A DNA stretch of 7,233 nucleotides from CAUZEO01 sp963578625 (GTDB taxonomy: Bacteria; Verrucomicrobiota; Kiritimatiellia; SLOV01). The DNA lies in NCBI GenBank assembly GCA_963578625.1, contig CAUZEO010000272.1, positions 1-7,233 of the forward strand, read 5' to 3'. Position numbers and translations under genes: made by a program. Position 1 is the stretch's first letter, and each line of letters starts with the position of its first letter. Under the pieces are notes generated by a model. That model saw only the letters and a list, made by a program, of their open reading frames with translations. It did no database searches and was not told the origin of the DNA. Positions 1 to 6,122 of this stretch are shown one piece after another.

Positions 1-13
1 CGAGTGAAGCACC

Positions 14-604
14 GTGAATCTTCCCAACACGCTCACCCTCAGCCGGCTTGGACTGGCGTTCGTCCTGATTCCGCTCCTGGTGTTCGATGTGCCATTCGGG
101 AAAACGGCCGCTCTGATCCTGTTCGTTGTCGGGGCGTTGACGGATTACCTGGACGGCCGACTCGCACGGAACGTGTACGGTGTAACCCAGTTCGGAAGCC
201 TCATGGATCCCGTCACGGACAAGGTGATGGTGTGTGCGGCGTTTATCACGTTTGTCGAGCTTCAGATCGTCAAGGCCATTGTTGTTGTGATTATCGTGGC
301 CAGGGAATTCATGGTTACGGGGCTCCGGTTGTTGGCTCTCAATGACGGGCAAGTGATCTCCGCCGGGAAATGGGGTAAACACAAAACGGTTTGGCAATTA
401 GTCTCGATTATTTTGATTCTGCTCGGACTTGCTATTCGGGACGATCTGCTTCGGAATAAAAGCGCCGAGATGCTTGCAAGCTACAACCGCCTGTTCACAA
501 TCGGAAGCCATACGATTTCCATTGCGGTGGCGGCGATTACCGTGCTGTCCGGTATTATGTATCTGGTCGAACACAAGAGCCTGATGACGAAGGCCGAACG
601 ATGA
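14..604 (+). CDS. pgsA: CDP-diacylglycerol--glycerol-3-phosphate 3-phosphatidyltransferase
   Basis: Integral inner-membrane enzyme that transfers a phosphatidyl group from CDP-diacylglycerol to sn-glycerol 3-phosphate, releasing CMP and giving phosphatidylglycerophosphate, the committed step to phosphatidylglycerol and cardiolipin. The CDP-alcohol phosphatidyltransferase signature DG-x2-AR-x8-G-x3-D-x3-D is complete: D47 G48, A51 R52, G61, D65 and D69, with D44 just before it. The N-terminus MNLPNTLTLSR is typical of PgsA and fixes the GTG start at 14. At 196 residues the length is normal for the family, with several hydrophobic helices (about 12-24, 31-43, 85-100, 125-140, 165-185). No good Shine-Dalgarno is visible before the GTG; a TGA at 5-7 may be the stop of an upstream gene, suggesting coupled translation. 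The next gene begins 25 bases after its stop, so the two may be co-transcribed, although the functions differ. The family assignment is secure. Confidence 0.96.
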   Translation: MNLPNTLTLSRLGLAFVLIPLLVFDVPFGKTAALILFVVGALTDYLDGRLARNVYGVTQFGSLMDPVTDKVMVCAAFITFVELQIVKAIVVVIIVAREFMVTGLRLLALNDGQVISAGKWGKHKTVWQLVSIILILLGLAIRDDLLRNKSAEMLASYNRLFTIGSHTISIAVAAITVLSGIMYLVEHKSLMTKAER

Positions 605-629
605 CGATTGCGAAAGGTTTTGCTACGCT

Positions 630-1412
630 GTGATGAACATGAAATCGAAGTCGATCACCAGTTTTTTTGCCTTGGCCTGCATCTTCTGGATGATGGCCGG
701 CGCTGCTCCCGCCGCCGCCCAGGAGGTTGGCCTCCCGGCGGTTGAACTCGACGAGAAGCCCGAACCGATCCGGGAGGAGATGTCGATTCAAGACATCATC
801 AAGTCCGGCGGCATCCCCATGTATGTGCTCGGTTGCATGTCGGTCATCGGGCTGGCCCTCGTGATTTACTATTTCGCGGTTCTCCGTGAAGGCCAGGTCA
901 TGCCGCGAAAATTCATCCTCGAATTACAGGAATTGCTGAAAGCGGAGCGCCGCGATGATGCCCGCATGGCCTGCGCGCGAAACGGATCTCCCATTGCCGA
1001 AATTGCGCTCGCGGCAATTGAGCACAGCCGTACCGCGGAAGAGACAAGCCCGGAACTCCTGAAAGAGATCATTGAAGGGGAGGGAGGCCGGCAGGCCAGC
1101 GTGATTCAGAACCAGATTCAGTACCTGCAGGATATTGCCGCGATCGCGCCGATGATCGGCCTGCTGGGCACCGTTCTCGGCATGCTGAAAGCGTTTAACG
1201 TGGTGGCCCTGGACGTGGCAAAGGCGAAACCCATGTTGCTTGCGGGCGGGGTTTCCCAGGCGCTCATCACCACCGCTGCGGGATTGCTGGTCGGGATTCC
1301 CGCGATGGTGTTCTATGCCTATTTCCGCGGACGAGCCTCGAAGCTGGTTTCCGGTCTCGAAACCAACTCCGCCCGCCTGTTGTCATTACTGATTAAGAAG
1401 CGATCCTCATGA
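630..1412 (+). CDS. exbB: MotA/TolQ/ExbB proton channel family protein
   Basis: Inner-membrane proton-channel subunit that works with an ExbD/TolR partner to convert proton motive force into work on envelope proteins. Unlike E. coli ExbB it begins with a signal peptide: positive n-region, hydrophobic stretch at residues 11-25, and an Ala-rich site near AAAQ (28-31). A first membrane helix lies at about 64-84, then a cytoplasmic helical domain at 86-165, then the paired channel helices: APMIGLLGTVLGM at 173-185 and GGVSQALITTAAGLLVGIPA at 206-225. T181 and T214/T215 sit where the family has its conserved pore threonines. At 260 residues it is slightly long, explained by the signal peptide. The start is uncertain among GTG 630, ATG 633 and ATG 639; an AAAGG at 613-617 lies a little far upstream. 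Its last four bases are shared with the exbD start. ExbB versus TolQ cannot be decided, because no TonB, TolA or Pal is in view. Confidence 0.93.
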   Translation: MMNMKSKSITSFFALACIFWMMAGAAPAAAQEVGLPAVELDEKPEPIREEMSIQDIIKSGGIPMYVLGCMSVIGLALVIYYFAVLREGQVMPRKFILELQELLKAERRDDARMACARNGSPIAEIALAAIEHSRTAEETSPELLKEIIEGEGGRQASVIQNQIQYLQDIAAIAPMIGLLGTVLGMLKAFNVVALDVAKAKPMLLAGGVSQALITTAAGLLVGIPAMVFYAYFRGRASKLVSGLETNSARLLSLLIKKRSS

Positions 1413-1825
1413 GATTCAAATCGCCGACCCAGGGATCGGGTGACACGGGGTTCCAGCTGACCCCGATGCTGGACGTCGTCTTTCTTCTTCTCTGTTTCTT
1501 CATCACTACCCAGGTCTACTCCCAGTGGGAGACCGAAATCGATATCAAGCTGCCGACAGCGTCGACCGGCGAGACGCCGTCGCGCCTTCCCGGCGAGATC
1601 ATCATCAATATTCAGACCAGTGGAGAAACCACGGTGAATCAGCGCGTGCTGGATGATGAGCAGATGAGCCGGTTGCTTGCGGATCTCGCGGCACTTTATC
1701 CCGGGCAACCCGTGAAACTCAGGGCGGACAAGGCCGCGCCGTACGAATACGTCATCCGCGTCCTCGACCACTGCCGCAAGGCGGACATCTGGAACATTGC
1801 CTTCGCGACAATCGAGTCGGAGTGA
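1409..1825 (+). CDS. exbD: ExbD/TolR family biopolymer transport protein
   Basis: Partner of the ExbB-like channel. It has a short cytoplasmic N-terminus, one membrane helix (about 21-39) and a periplasmic domain that normally binds peptidoglycan or the energy-transducing partner. The hallmark is GFQLTPMLDVVFLLLCFF at residues 14-31, with D22 at the position of the proton-carrying aspartate (D25 in E. coli ExbD). The periplasmic part (about 45-138) includes the family pattern of a strand, a helix with a conserved-looking LRADKAAPYEYVIRVLDHCRKA segment near 110-131, and a final strand WNIAFATIE. Length (138 residues) is normal. Its ATG overlaps the exbB stop as ATGA (1409-1412), and its own stop overlaps the next start, so translation of all three is probably coupled and stoichiometry linked. 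It may equally be called TolR; sequence alone does not separate these paralogues. Confidence 0.93.
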   Translation: MRFKSPTQGSGDTGFQLTPMLDVVFLLLCFFITTQVYSQWETEIDIKLPTASTGETPSRLPGEIIINIQTSGETTVNQRVLDDEQMSRLLADLAALYPGQPVKLRADKAAPYEYVIRVLDHCRKADIWNIAFATIESE

Positions 1826-4149
1826 TGAGTTCGACGGATCCGTTTCCATTGATCTTTGCACTATGCCTGGTCCTTTTCGCCCACCCGCTGCAAGCTGGTT
1901 CTTCCGATCAGTTGCAATTTGCCAACGGTCTGTTCGCAAGAGGTCTCTATGAGCTGGCGCTTGAGGAATATGAGAACCTGCTTGAAGAGTCAGTCGATTT
2001 TCCGGATCTGGATGCCGTCTTATTCCGGCGCGCCGAGTGTTACCGCGAGATGGGAGACAAGCGGGCGGCGGAGGCCGCGTACCGGCGAGTGCTGACCGAG
2101 CAGCCCGAGAGCCCGTACCGGTTTCGAGCGGAGTTTCGACGCGCGGAGCTCTTTCTTGCGGGTCGGCAGTACGAAGTGGCGGAGTCCCTCTTCGCGATGC
2201 TCATCGCGAGAAATCCCCCGCCGGAAGTCATGGCGTCGAGCCTCTATTTTCTGGGTTACACGCAGGACCGCCGGGAGAATTTTCAGGAGGCGGAAAGTTC
2301 CTATCGTGCGGTGGCCGCGGCTCACAAAGATTCCCCGTATGCGGCGTACGCAGCCTTGGCGCTGGCCCGGATTATTCTCAATGCGGAGGGTCGTGAGGCC
2401 GAGGCGGATGCGATGTTGGAGGATCTCGAAAAGAATTCTCCTACGGACCGCGTGGCGGCGGAAGCTCTGTTTATTCGCGCCGATGCTGAATTCCGGGCGG
2501 AGAAGTTTTCCAAAAGCGCTGCCCTGTATCAGGCCTTGATGGAGAGATTCCCCAAGGATCGCAGGGCCCTCGAGTCACGGCTGCAGGCCGGATGGTCGCT
2601 CTACAATGACGGAAAGCACACCGGAGCATTGGAGTTGGCCGGGCGTGTTCTCCTTGAAGCGGAGACGGCGGATGCAGCGGACTGGCTATACTTGAAAGCG
2701 AATGCGGAACGAAAGATAGGGAAAGCGAGCGCCTCGATTGCGACCTACGATGAATTACTAAGCGCATACCCATCCAACACCGTGAGCGAAGCGGCAATGT
2801 ATGAGCAACTGCTGATGTTTTATGGGACAGAGAATTACGAGCAGGTGATACGCCGCGGGCCCGGAATCCAAGTATCCGCGGACCTTCGAGAAGATTATTT
2901 GTGGCTGCTTGCGGAGTCGTTTTCGCAATTGGGTCGTGGTCCGGAGGCGCTGACGTGCTTCCGGACACTTGGGGAGGAGTTTCCCGGTTCGGAGCGAGCT
3001 GCCGCGGCGTTGTTTCGGCAGGCAAGAACCCTCCAAGCGGCACAGAACACGGTGGATGCGGCTGTTCTATACGAGGAGACGGCGCAGAAATTTCCGGCTT
3101 CTGAGTTGGCGGCGGAGGCGCTTTACACGGCGGGATATTGTAGAATGGCGGACCGCGGGTTTGAGAAGGCCATCGAAAACTGGTCGAGACTCCGGAAATC
3201 CTATCCGTCGTACGAGCGCGCAGACGATGCCCAGTATCAGCGAGGACTCGCGGAGATCAAAGTGGGGCGGGAAGAGGATGCGGAGACGTCGTTCCTGGAA
3301 TTGATTCGCGATGCGCCGGACAGCGAGCGCGCGGCAAATGCCCTGTACTGGATTGCCGTCCTGGTTGAGAAAAGGGGAGACCTTGCGCGGGCGGAGAAAA
3401 CCTTGCGCGAAGGGCTGAAAAAGAATCCTGAAGTCTCGCTCGAAGGTCAACTCCAGTACCGGTTGGCGGCGGTGCTGCAGAAACTGGAGGAATTCGACGA
3501 GGCGGCAGATTTGCTGCAATCTCTGTTGGACGGACCGGTTTCCGGCGAGATGCCGGACGGGCTCCTGGAGTGGCTTGCGCGGTACCGAATCGAGCGAAAG
3601 GAAGCCGAGGCAGCGGTGGCTGCCGCCACCGTTCTGTCCTCACGGTCCGCTTCTCCAGCCTGGACACAGATCGCCGAGTACCTGAAAGGAGAGGCGTTGC
3701 TCCTTGGGGGGGATGCGGATTCGGCGCAAATCGCTTTTACCGCTGCAATTGATGCGGAGGCCGATACGCATGAGGAAGTCCTGGCCGCCTCTAGTCTCGC
3801 GGGTATCGCTCTTGAGGAGGGTCGTCTCCCAGAGGCCGAGAAGTTTTATTCCATGGCCGCCGAGCTTGCATCGGACCCGCAACTTTCGAACATTCAGGCC
3901 ACGAGCTATTTTGGATTGGGCCGGGTTGCCGAAGCCCGGGAGGACTGGGCGGAAGCCGGCCGGCGGTATCTGAGCGTCGGCATTCTTTTCGACGACCCCG
4001 AACTTACGCCGGAAGCCCTGTTTCGCGCGGCCCGGGCTCTTGGAAAGGCAGGGAAAGAGCGGGAGAGAAAGCAAGTAGCTGGAGAACTCCTGGAGCGCTA
4101 TCCTGACAGTGAGTGGGCTGACAAGGTAAAGGAGCGTAATGGAACATGA
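1822..4149 (+). CDS. Secreted tetratricopeptide-repeat protein (YbgF/BamD-like solenoid)
   Basis: A 775-residue exported helical-repeat protein. The N-terminus has a signal peptide (hydrophobic core FPLIFALCLVLFAHPLQA, about 8-25, cleavage after LQA), and no further membrane helix follows, so it probably resides in the periplasm. No lipobox cysteine is present. The rest is a chain of roughly 34-39-residue repeats with the TPR pattern A-x3-Y-x2-LL-x2-(Y/F)P-x-S-x2-A-x2-A-x-(Y/F)-x2-G; clear copies end in TEQPESPYR, MERFPKDRR, LSAYPSNTV, GEEFPGSER, AQKFPASEL, RKSYPSYER, IRDAPDSER and LERYPDSEW. The P-x-S-x-x-A form is that of YbgF/CpoB and BamD. Such proteins bind peptide partners; here ExbB/ExbD are the likely partners by position, an inference. 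Start is GTG 1822 or ATG 1825; both overlap the exbD stop. The 3' end overlaps the next gene by ATGA. Function is not known from sequence; this size and position next to ExbB/ExbD is familiar from PVC bacteria. Confidence 0.9.
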   Translation: MMSSTDPFPLIFALCLVLFAHPLQAGSSDQLQFANGLFARGLYELALEEYENLLEESVDFPDLDAVLFRRAECYREMGDKRAAEAAYRRVLTEQPESPYRFRAEFRRAELFLAGRQYEVAESLFAMLIARNPPPEVMASSLYFLGYTQDRRENFQEAESSYRAVAAAHKDSPYAAYAALALARIILNAEGREAEADAMLEDLEKNSPTDRVAAEALFIRADAEFRAEKFSKSAALYQALMERFPKDRRALESRLQAGWSLYNDGKHTGALELAGRVLLEAETADAADWLYLKANAERKIGKASASIATYDELLSAYPSNTVSEAAMYEQLLMFYGTENYEQVIRRGPGIQVSADLREDYLWLLAESFSQLGRGPEALTCFRTLGEEFPGSERAAAALFRQARTLQAAQNTVDAAVLYEETAQKFPASELAAEALYTAGYCRMADRGFEKAIENWSRLRKSYPSYERADDAQYQRGLAEIKVGREEDAETSFLELIRDAPDSERAANALYWIAVLVEKRGDLARAEKTLREGLKKNPEVSLEGQLQYRLAAVLQKLEEFDEAADLLQSLLDGPVSGEMPDGLLEWLARYRIERKEAEAAVAAATVLSSRSASPAWTQIAEYLKGEALLLGGDADSAQIAFTAAIDAEADTHEEVLAASSLAGIALEEGRLPEAEKFYSMAAELASDPQLSNIQATSYFGLGRVAEAREDWAEAGRRYLSVGILFDDPELTPEALFRAARALGKAGKERERKQVAGELLERYPDSEWADKVKERNGT
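4128..4134 (+). promoter_or_regulatory. Shine-Dalgarno for the 4146 gene
   Basis: AAAGGAG lies inside the 3' end of the TPR gene, 11 bases before the ATG at 4146. It supports that start in addition to the ATGA overlap. A closer ATG at 4139 opens only a four-codon frame and is not the gene start. Confidence 0.55.
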
Positions 4150-4721
4150 GTAGCGACTGGAATATCAAGCCGAGATCGGACGAATGCGTAAGCAGCGGCG
4201 AGGGTTTTAACGACGGTGTCCTCGTGTTTTCGCGGCTCCTTTTCACGGAAGATGGATATACTCGAGAAGATTATTCTGAAAGCCAGTGGACGGATGAACT
4301 CCGCGACAGTTCGGTGAGCGTCTGGAAGGGAATGTTCCGCGCTCCGCCCCCAAAGGCGGAAGAAGCGATCAAGAAAGAGAGCGCCGAGTCTCTGCTTCGT
4401 AAACTCATCGAAACCGACGACGAGGAAAATCGGAATGTGATCTACATCCTCGCCGTGATGCTGGAGCGAAAACGAATCCTCGCCGAGCGGGACGTCCACA
4501 AGCGCGACGACGGTGTCACATTGCGAGTCTATGAACATAAAAAAAGCAGCGAAGTATTCCTCATTCCCGATCCCGAGCTGAAGCTGGCCGAACTGGAAGC
4601 CGTGCAGGAGGATGTGGTCATGCGGCTCGGGTGGGGCGCAAGCGGGAGTGAAGGGGAGAGTGAACCTGAAGGCGGAAGTGGAAGTGCGGGGGAGGGGGGT
4701 GAGGCGGCAGACGAACTATGA
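4146..4721 (+). CDS. Conserved-looking hypothetical protein, last gene of the ExbB/ExbD/TPR operon
   Basis: A 191-residue protein with no named family that I can assign. It has no signal peptide or membrane helix and is strongly acidic, so it is probably cytoplasmic. Three parts are visible. Residues 1-55 carry a motif W5-x-I-x-P-R10-x3-C14 ... G18-x-G-F21-x2-G ... REDYSESQW, which recalls uncharacterised PVC/planctomycete proteins with a W-x-I-x-x-R-x3-C opening; this likeness is from memory only. Residues about 70-150 are helical and charged, with a stretch EENRNVIYILAVMLERKRIL and a later strand-like VTLRVYEHKKSSEVFLIPDP. Residues 164-191 are a low-complexity Gly/Ser/Glu tail. Only one Cys is present in the N-terminal motif, so a two-cysteine metal site is not evident. 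The ATGA overlap with the TPR gene and the upstream AAAGGAG indicate co-translation, so a role with the ExbB/ExbD/TPR module is inferred. The purine-rich DNA of the tail differs from the body of the gene. Confidence 0.8.
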   Translation: MSSDWNIKPRSDECVSSGEGFNDGVLVFSRLLFTEDGYTREDYSESQWTDELRDSSVSVWKGMFRAPPPKAEEAIKKESAESLLRKLIETDDEENRNVIYILAVMLERKRILAERDVHKRDDGVTLRVYEHKKSSEVFLIPDPELKLAELEAVQEDVVMRLGWGASGSEGESEPEGGSGSAGEGGEAADEL

Positions 4722-4749
4722 AGCAACCACCCGGAGCGAATCCTTCGGC

Positions 4750-4852
4750 ATTCGATATTGAGTATTCGAGATTCGACATTTCCGATGCCGTGCAGACTTC
4801 TCCAGGTTGCAGAACTCGGAAAATGTCCAATGTCGAATACTCAATGTCGAAT
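4750..4852. repeat. Imperfect inverted repeat built of ATTCGAN heptamers
   Basis: The left arm (4750-4785) and the reverse complement of the right arm (4816-4852) match over 36-37 bases with three mismatches and one single-base gap, around a 30-base loop. Each arm reads as consecutive 7-base units: left ATTCGAT, ATTGAGT, ATTCGAG, ATTCGAC, ATTTCCG; right (on the - strand) ATTCGAC, ATTGAGT, ATTCGAC, ATTGGAC, ATTTTCC. It lies between convergent genes. It could fold into a long RNA or cruciform hairpin; there is no T tract after it, so it is not a standard intrinsic terminator. It resembles interspersed palindromic elements that give spurious heptad-repeat peptides in PVC genomes (recollection, not searched). 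Confidence 0.85.
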
Positions 4853-4918
4853 TTCCAAGATTGGGGAGAGCACCGATGAAACAACAATGTGACAACTTTA
4901 AGTCAGGGCATTGGCTAT

Positions 4919-4938
4919 TTCGTCATTCGTCATTCCCT
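4919..4938. repeat. Short heptamer tandem tract (ATTCGTC-like)
   Basis: On the + strand three consecutive 7-base units can be read from 4918: TTTCGTC, ATTCGTC, ATTCCCT. They share the ATTCG core with the palindrome about 70 bases upstream. The tract overlaps the stop codon and the last codons of the - strand DUF2007 gene. Confidence 0.55.
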
Positions 4939-5165
4939 GCGTCCTGATTCACTTTGAATTGCTCGATGATGTCCTTGGCCCTCTCCTCATCATCGTCGTT
5001 AACCCAAAGCTCGGGCCACGCAAATGCCATCGCGTACCCGAGTCCGCCGGCGGCACTGTGGGCACTATGCTCGTTTTTTATGAAGCAAGTTAATCCGTCT
5101 GATTCGAGCAAAGACTTGGCGAGATCTACGTATGTCAGGTTGCGAGATGTGAAAATCTTCTTCAT
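4923..5165 (-). CDS. DUF2007 domain protein (putative signal-transducing protein)
   Basis: A compact 80-residue protein matching the DUF2007 pattern: opening MKKIFTSRNLTYVDLAKSLL (strand, then helix), E21-S-D-G-L-T-C-F-I-K-N-E for the second strand, a Gly/Ala-rich loop about 34-49, then PELWV at 51-55 and an acidic DDDEERAKDII helix. Members are small ferredoxin-like-fold proteins of unknown biochemical role that are sometimes described as signal-transducing; no enzyme activity can be claimed. The ATG at 5165 is preferred because the domain begins there. A longer in-frame reading uses TTG at 5198 and adds 11 residues without family character. No strong Shine-Dalgarno precedes 5165. The last residues, GNDE, and the stop are encoded by the GAATGAC heptamer tract, so the natural C-terminus may have been altered by that repeat. 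It is convergent with the + operon and lies about 106 bases downstream of the secreted-protein remnant. Confidence 0.85.
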   Translation of the reverse strand: MKKIFTSRNLTYVDLAKSLLESDGLTCFIKNEHSAHSAAGGLGYAMAFAWPELWVNDDDEERAKDIIEQFKVNQDAGNDE

Positions 5166-5271
5166 TCTACCAGGAAAGATTCTATCGCATTGCTCCAAAA
5201 GTAGCCATGGGATTTTCTCCGGGTCTAGACGCTAGTTTGCAACAGGACCGAATTGTCCGTTCGTGTCCTTC
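5166..5271. other. Intergenic region upstream of the DUF2007 gene
   Basis: About 106 bases separate the DUF2007 start from the stop of the upstream remnant. On the - strand it contains GGAGA followed by an eight-codon frame ATGGCTACTTTTGGAGCAATG...TAG (MATFGAMR), possibly a chance mini-ORF, and a TAGAAT hexamer just before the DUF2007 start that could be a -10 box without a convincing -35. I see no terminator with a T tract. Confidence 0.3.
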
Positions 5272-5938
5272 TCAACCACTGGAGCCGGCGGTCCCCGCCG
5301 CAATTGCCCCACGCATGAAATGAAAGGCGCAAAATGCAGAGGTTGAACCGGTCGGGACGGGGACCGGCTCCAAGCCCAGCGTTATCTGAACAACTTGGAT
5401 ATCGTCGGAAAAGATACTTTTCTCCGATCCGTCGGCAAAACCGAACAATCCAACGCCTCCACTTGTGAACATGGAATCCTGGATCGACAAGGTTGTCAGG
5501 AATGGATGCCCCCCACCTTCCATTACTCCCCAGTACGACGCGGTGATGAAATCGCCAATACTTTCCATTTCAAGATGCAAGTTGCTACTGTCCATATTTA
5601 TTGCAGACGTGTCCGAGGTGTCGCTCGGTCCTCCGGATATCACGCCATTGGTCATTCTGATCAAATTGAATGTCCCCGTATTCGGCCCGAAAGTTCCAAA
5701 ACCTGCATGAGAAGCGTACCCGTTCAATCCTAGGCTGTCGTCCGAAATGCGGGTCATGCCCCCCCGGGCAGAGATCCTTGAGACGGGACGATTCCGGTCC
5801 CCAATACCCTGCTGATTATCGAATCTCCATAGTTCAATCTCTCGGGAGCGAATGCTGTGTACTATTACGGGCGCTGCCAGCACCTTTCCGATATCTTGGC
5901 TCCTGGTCTCCTGCAGCTGATACGAACATCGACTTCAT
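5272..5938 (-). pseudogene. Frameshifted secreted ConA/LamG-like protein
   Basis: The original start is most likely ATG at 5938 on the - strand, with AGGAG six bases upstream; from there the frame gives MKSMFVSAAG and then unrelated residues to a TGA at 5834-5836. The body lies in another frame, open from upstream of 5883 to TGA at 5272. It begins LAAPVIVHS, a hydrophobic signal-peptide-like stretch, and then shows the pattern of bacterial ConA/LamG-like beta-sandwich proteins: GYASHAGFGTFGPNTGTFNLIRM, a later LHLEMESIGDFITASYWG, and the closing FTSGGVGLFGFADGSEKSIFSDDIQVV. The end, EPVPVPTGSTS then a mildly hydrophobic run and no basic cluster, looks like a degenerate PEP-CTERM-type sorting tail, which is uncertain. 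One base insertion or two lost bases between 5938 and 5883 would explain the break. It may be true decay or an assembly error. It follows a small membrane-protein gene whose stop overlaps its ribosome binding site. A substrate cannot be named. Confidence 0.65.
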
Positions 5939-5942
5939 GAGT

Positions 5943-5949
5943 TGCTCCT
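5943..5949 (-). promoter_or_regulatory. Shine-Dalgarno before ATG 5938
   Basis: On the - strand TAGGAGCAACTC leads directly into ATG-AAG at 5938, with AGGAG six bases upstream of the ATG. The TAG is the stop of the small membrane gene upstream. This decides the original start of the secreted protein in spite of the later frame break. Confidence 0.6.
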
Positions 5950-6122
5950 AACAAATTCGCCCGAGGACAGCGAAATGCAGTTCCAGAGCTCCCTGACAAT
6001 CCTTCGGAAAATCAAGAACATATTGGAGAATCAGCAGACTTAGCGCCCGATAGAATACCAAGGCAACACTCGTAACGACACCGGCGATGAAAGCAAGGCC
6101 GACAAGAAACCAGGGGAATCAT
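5948..6122 (-). pseudogene. Small single-helix membrane protein, frameshifted in a C run
   Basis: An ATG at 6122 overlaps the stop of the upstream gene as TGATG, the usual sign of coupled translation, but its frame gives a Cys/Arg-rich peptide. Removing one C from the CCCC run (6113-6116 as GGGG on the + strand) gives MIPWFLVGLAFIAGVV and onward: a 57-residue protein with a clear membrane helix at about 4-32 (Phe, Leu, Val, Ala, Ile rich), a short segment LDFPKDCQGALELHF, and a stop TAG at 5948-5950 that leads into the next Shine-Dalgarno. The 175-base span is 58 codons plus one base, as expected for a single insertion. The family is unknown. Alternatives are that the helix belongs to the preceding protein behind two in-frame TGA codons, or that the extra C is a base-call error. 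The protein could anchor or assist the neighbouring secreted product; this is inference. Confidence 0.55.

Noticed and set aside
1..7. Possible end of an upstream gene (GAG-TGA just before pgsA)
   Set aside because: Only two codons are visible; no product can be supported.
1319..1939. 206-residue frame on the - strand over the exbD gene
   Set aside because: Shadow of exbB/exbD/TPR coding sequence; Arg-rich and without family features.
2471..3043. 190-residue frame on the - strand inside the TPR gene
   Set aside because: Antisense shadow of the TPR repeats, rich in Pro, Arg and Ser, with no domain pattern.
4750..4852. Intrinsic terminator for the + operon
   Set aside because: The stem is long but AT-mixed, has a 30-base loop, and no T tract follows on either strand.
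4718..4879. 53-codon frame overlapping the previous stop as ATGA
   Set aside because: Most of it is the heptamer palindrome, which gives heptad-like peptides in several frames and on both strands, so it is not supported as a gene.
4618..4887. 89-residue frame on the - strand across the palindrome
   Set aside because: Encodes repeat-derived sequence (NLEYSISN, DIEYSTLD) and then the antisense of the low-complexity tail; no start signal.
4750..4938. CRISPR array
   Set aside because: Units are 7 bases, contiguous and degenerate, with no spacers of regular length and no cas genes.
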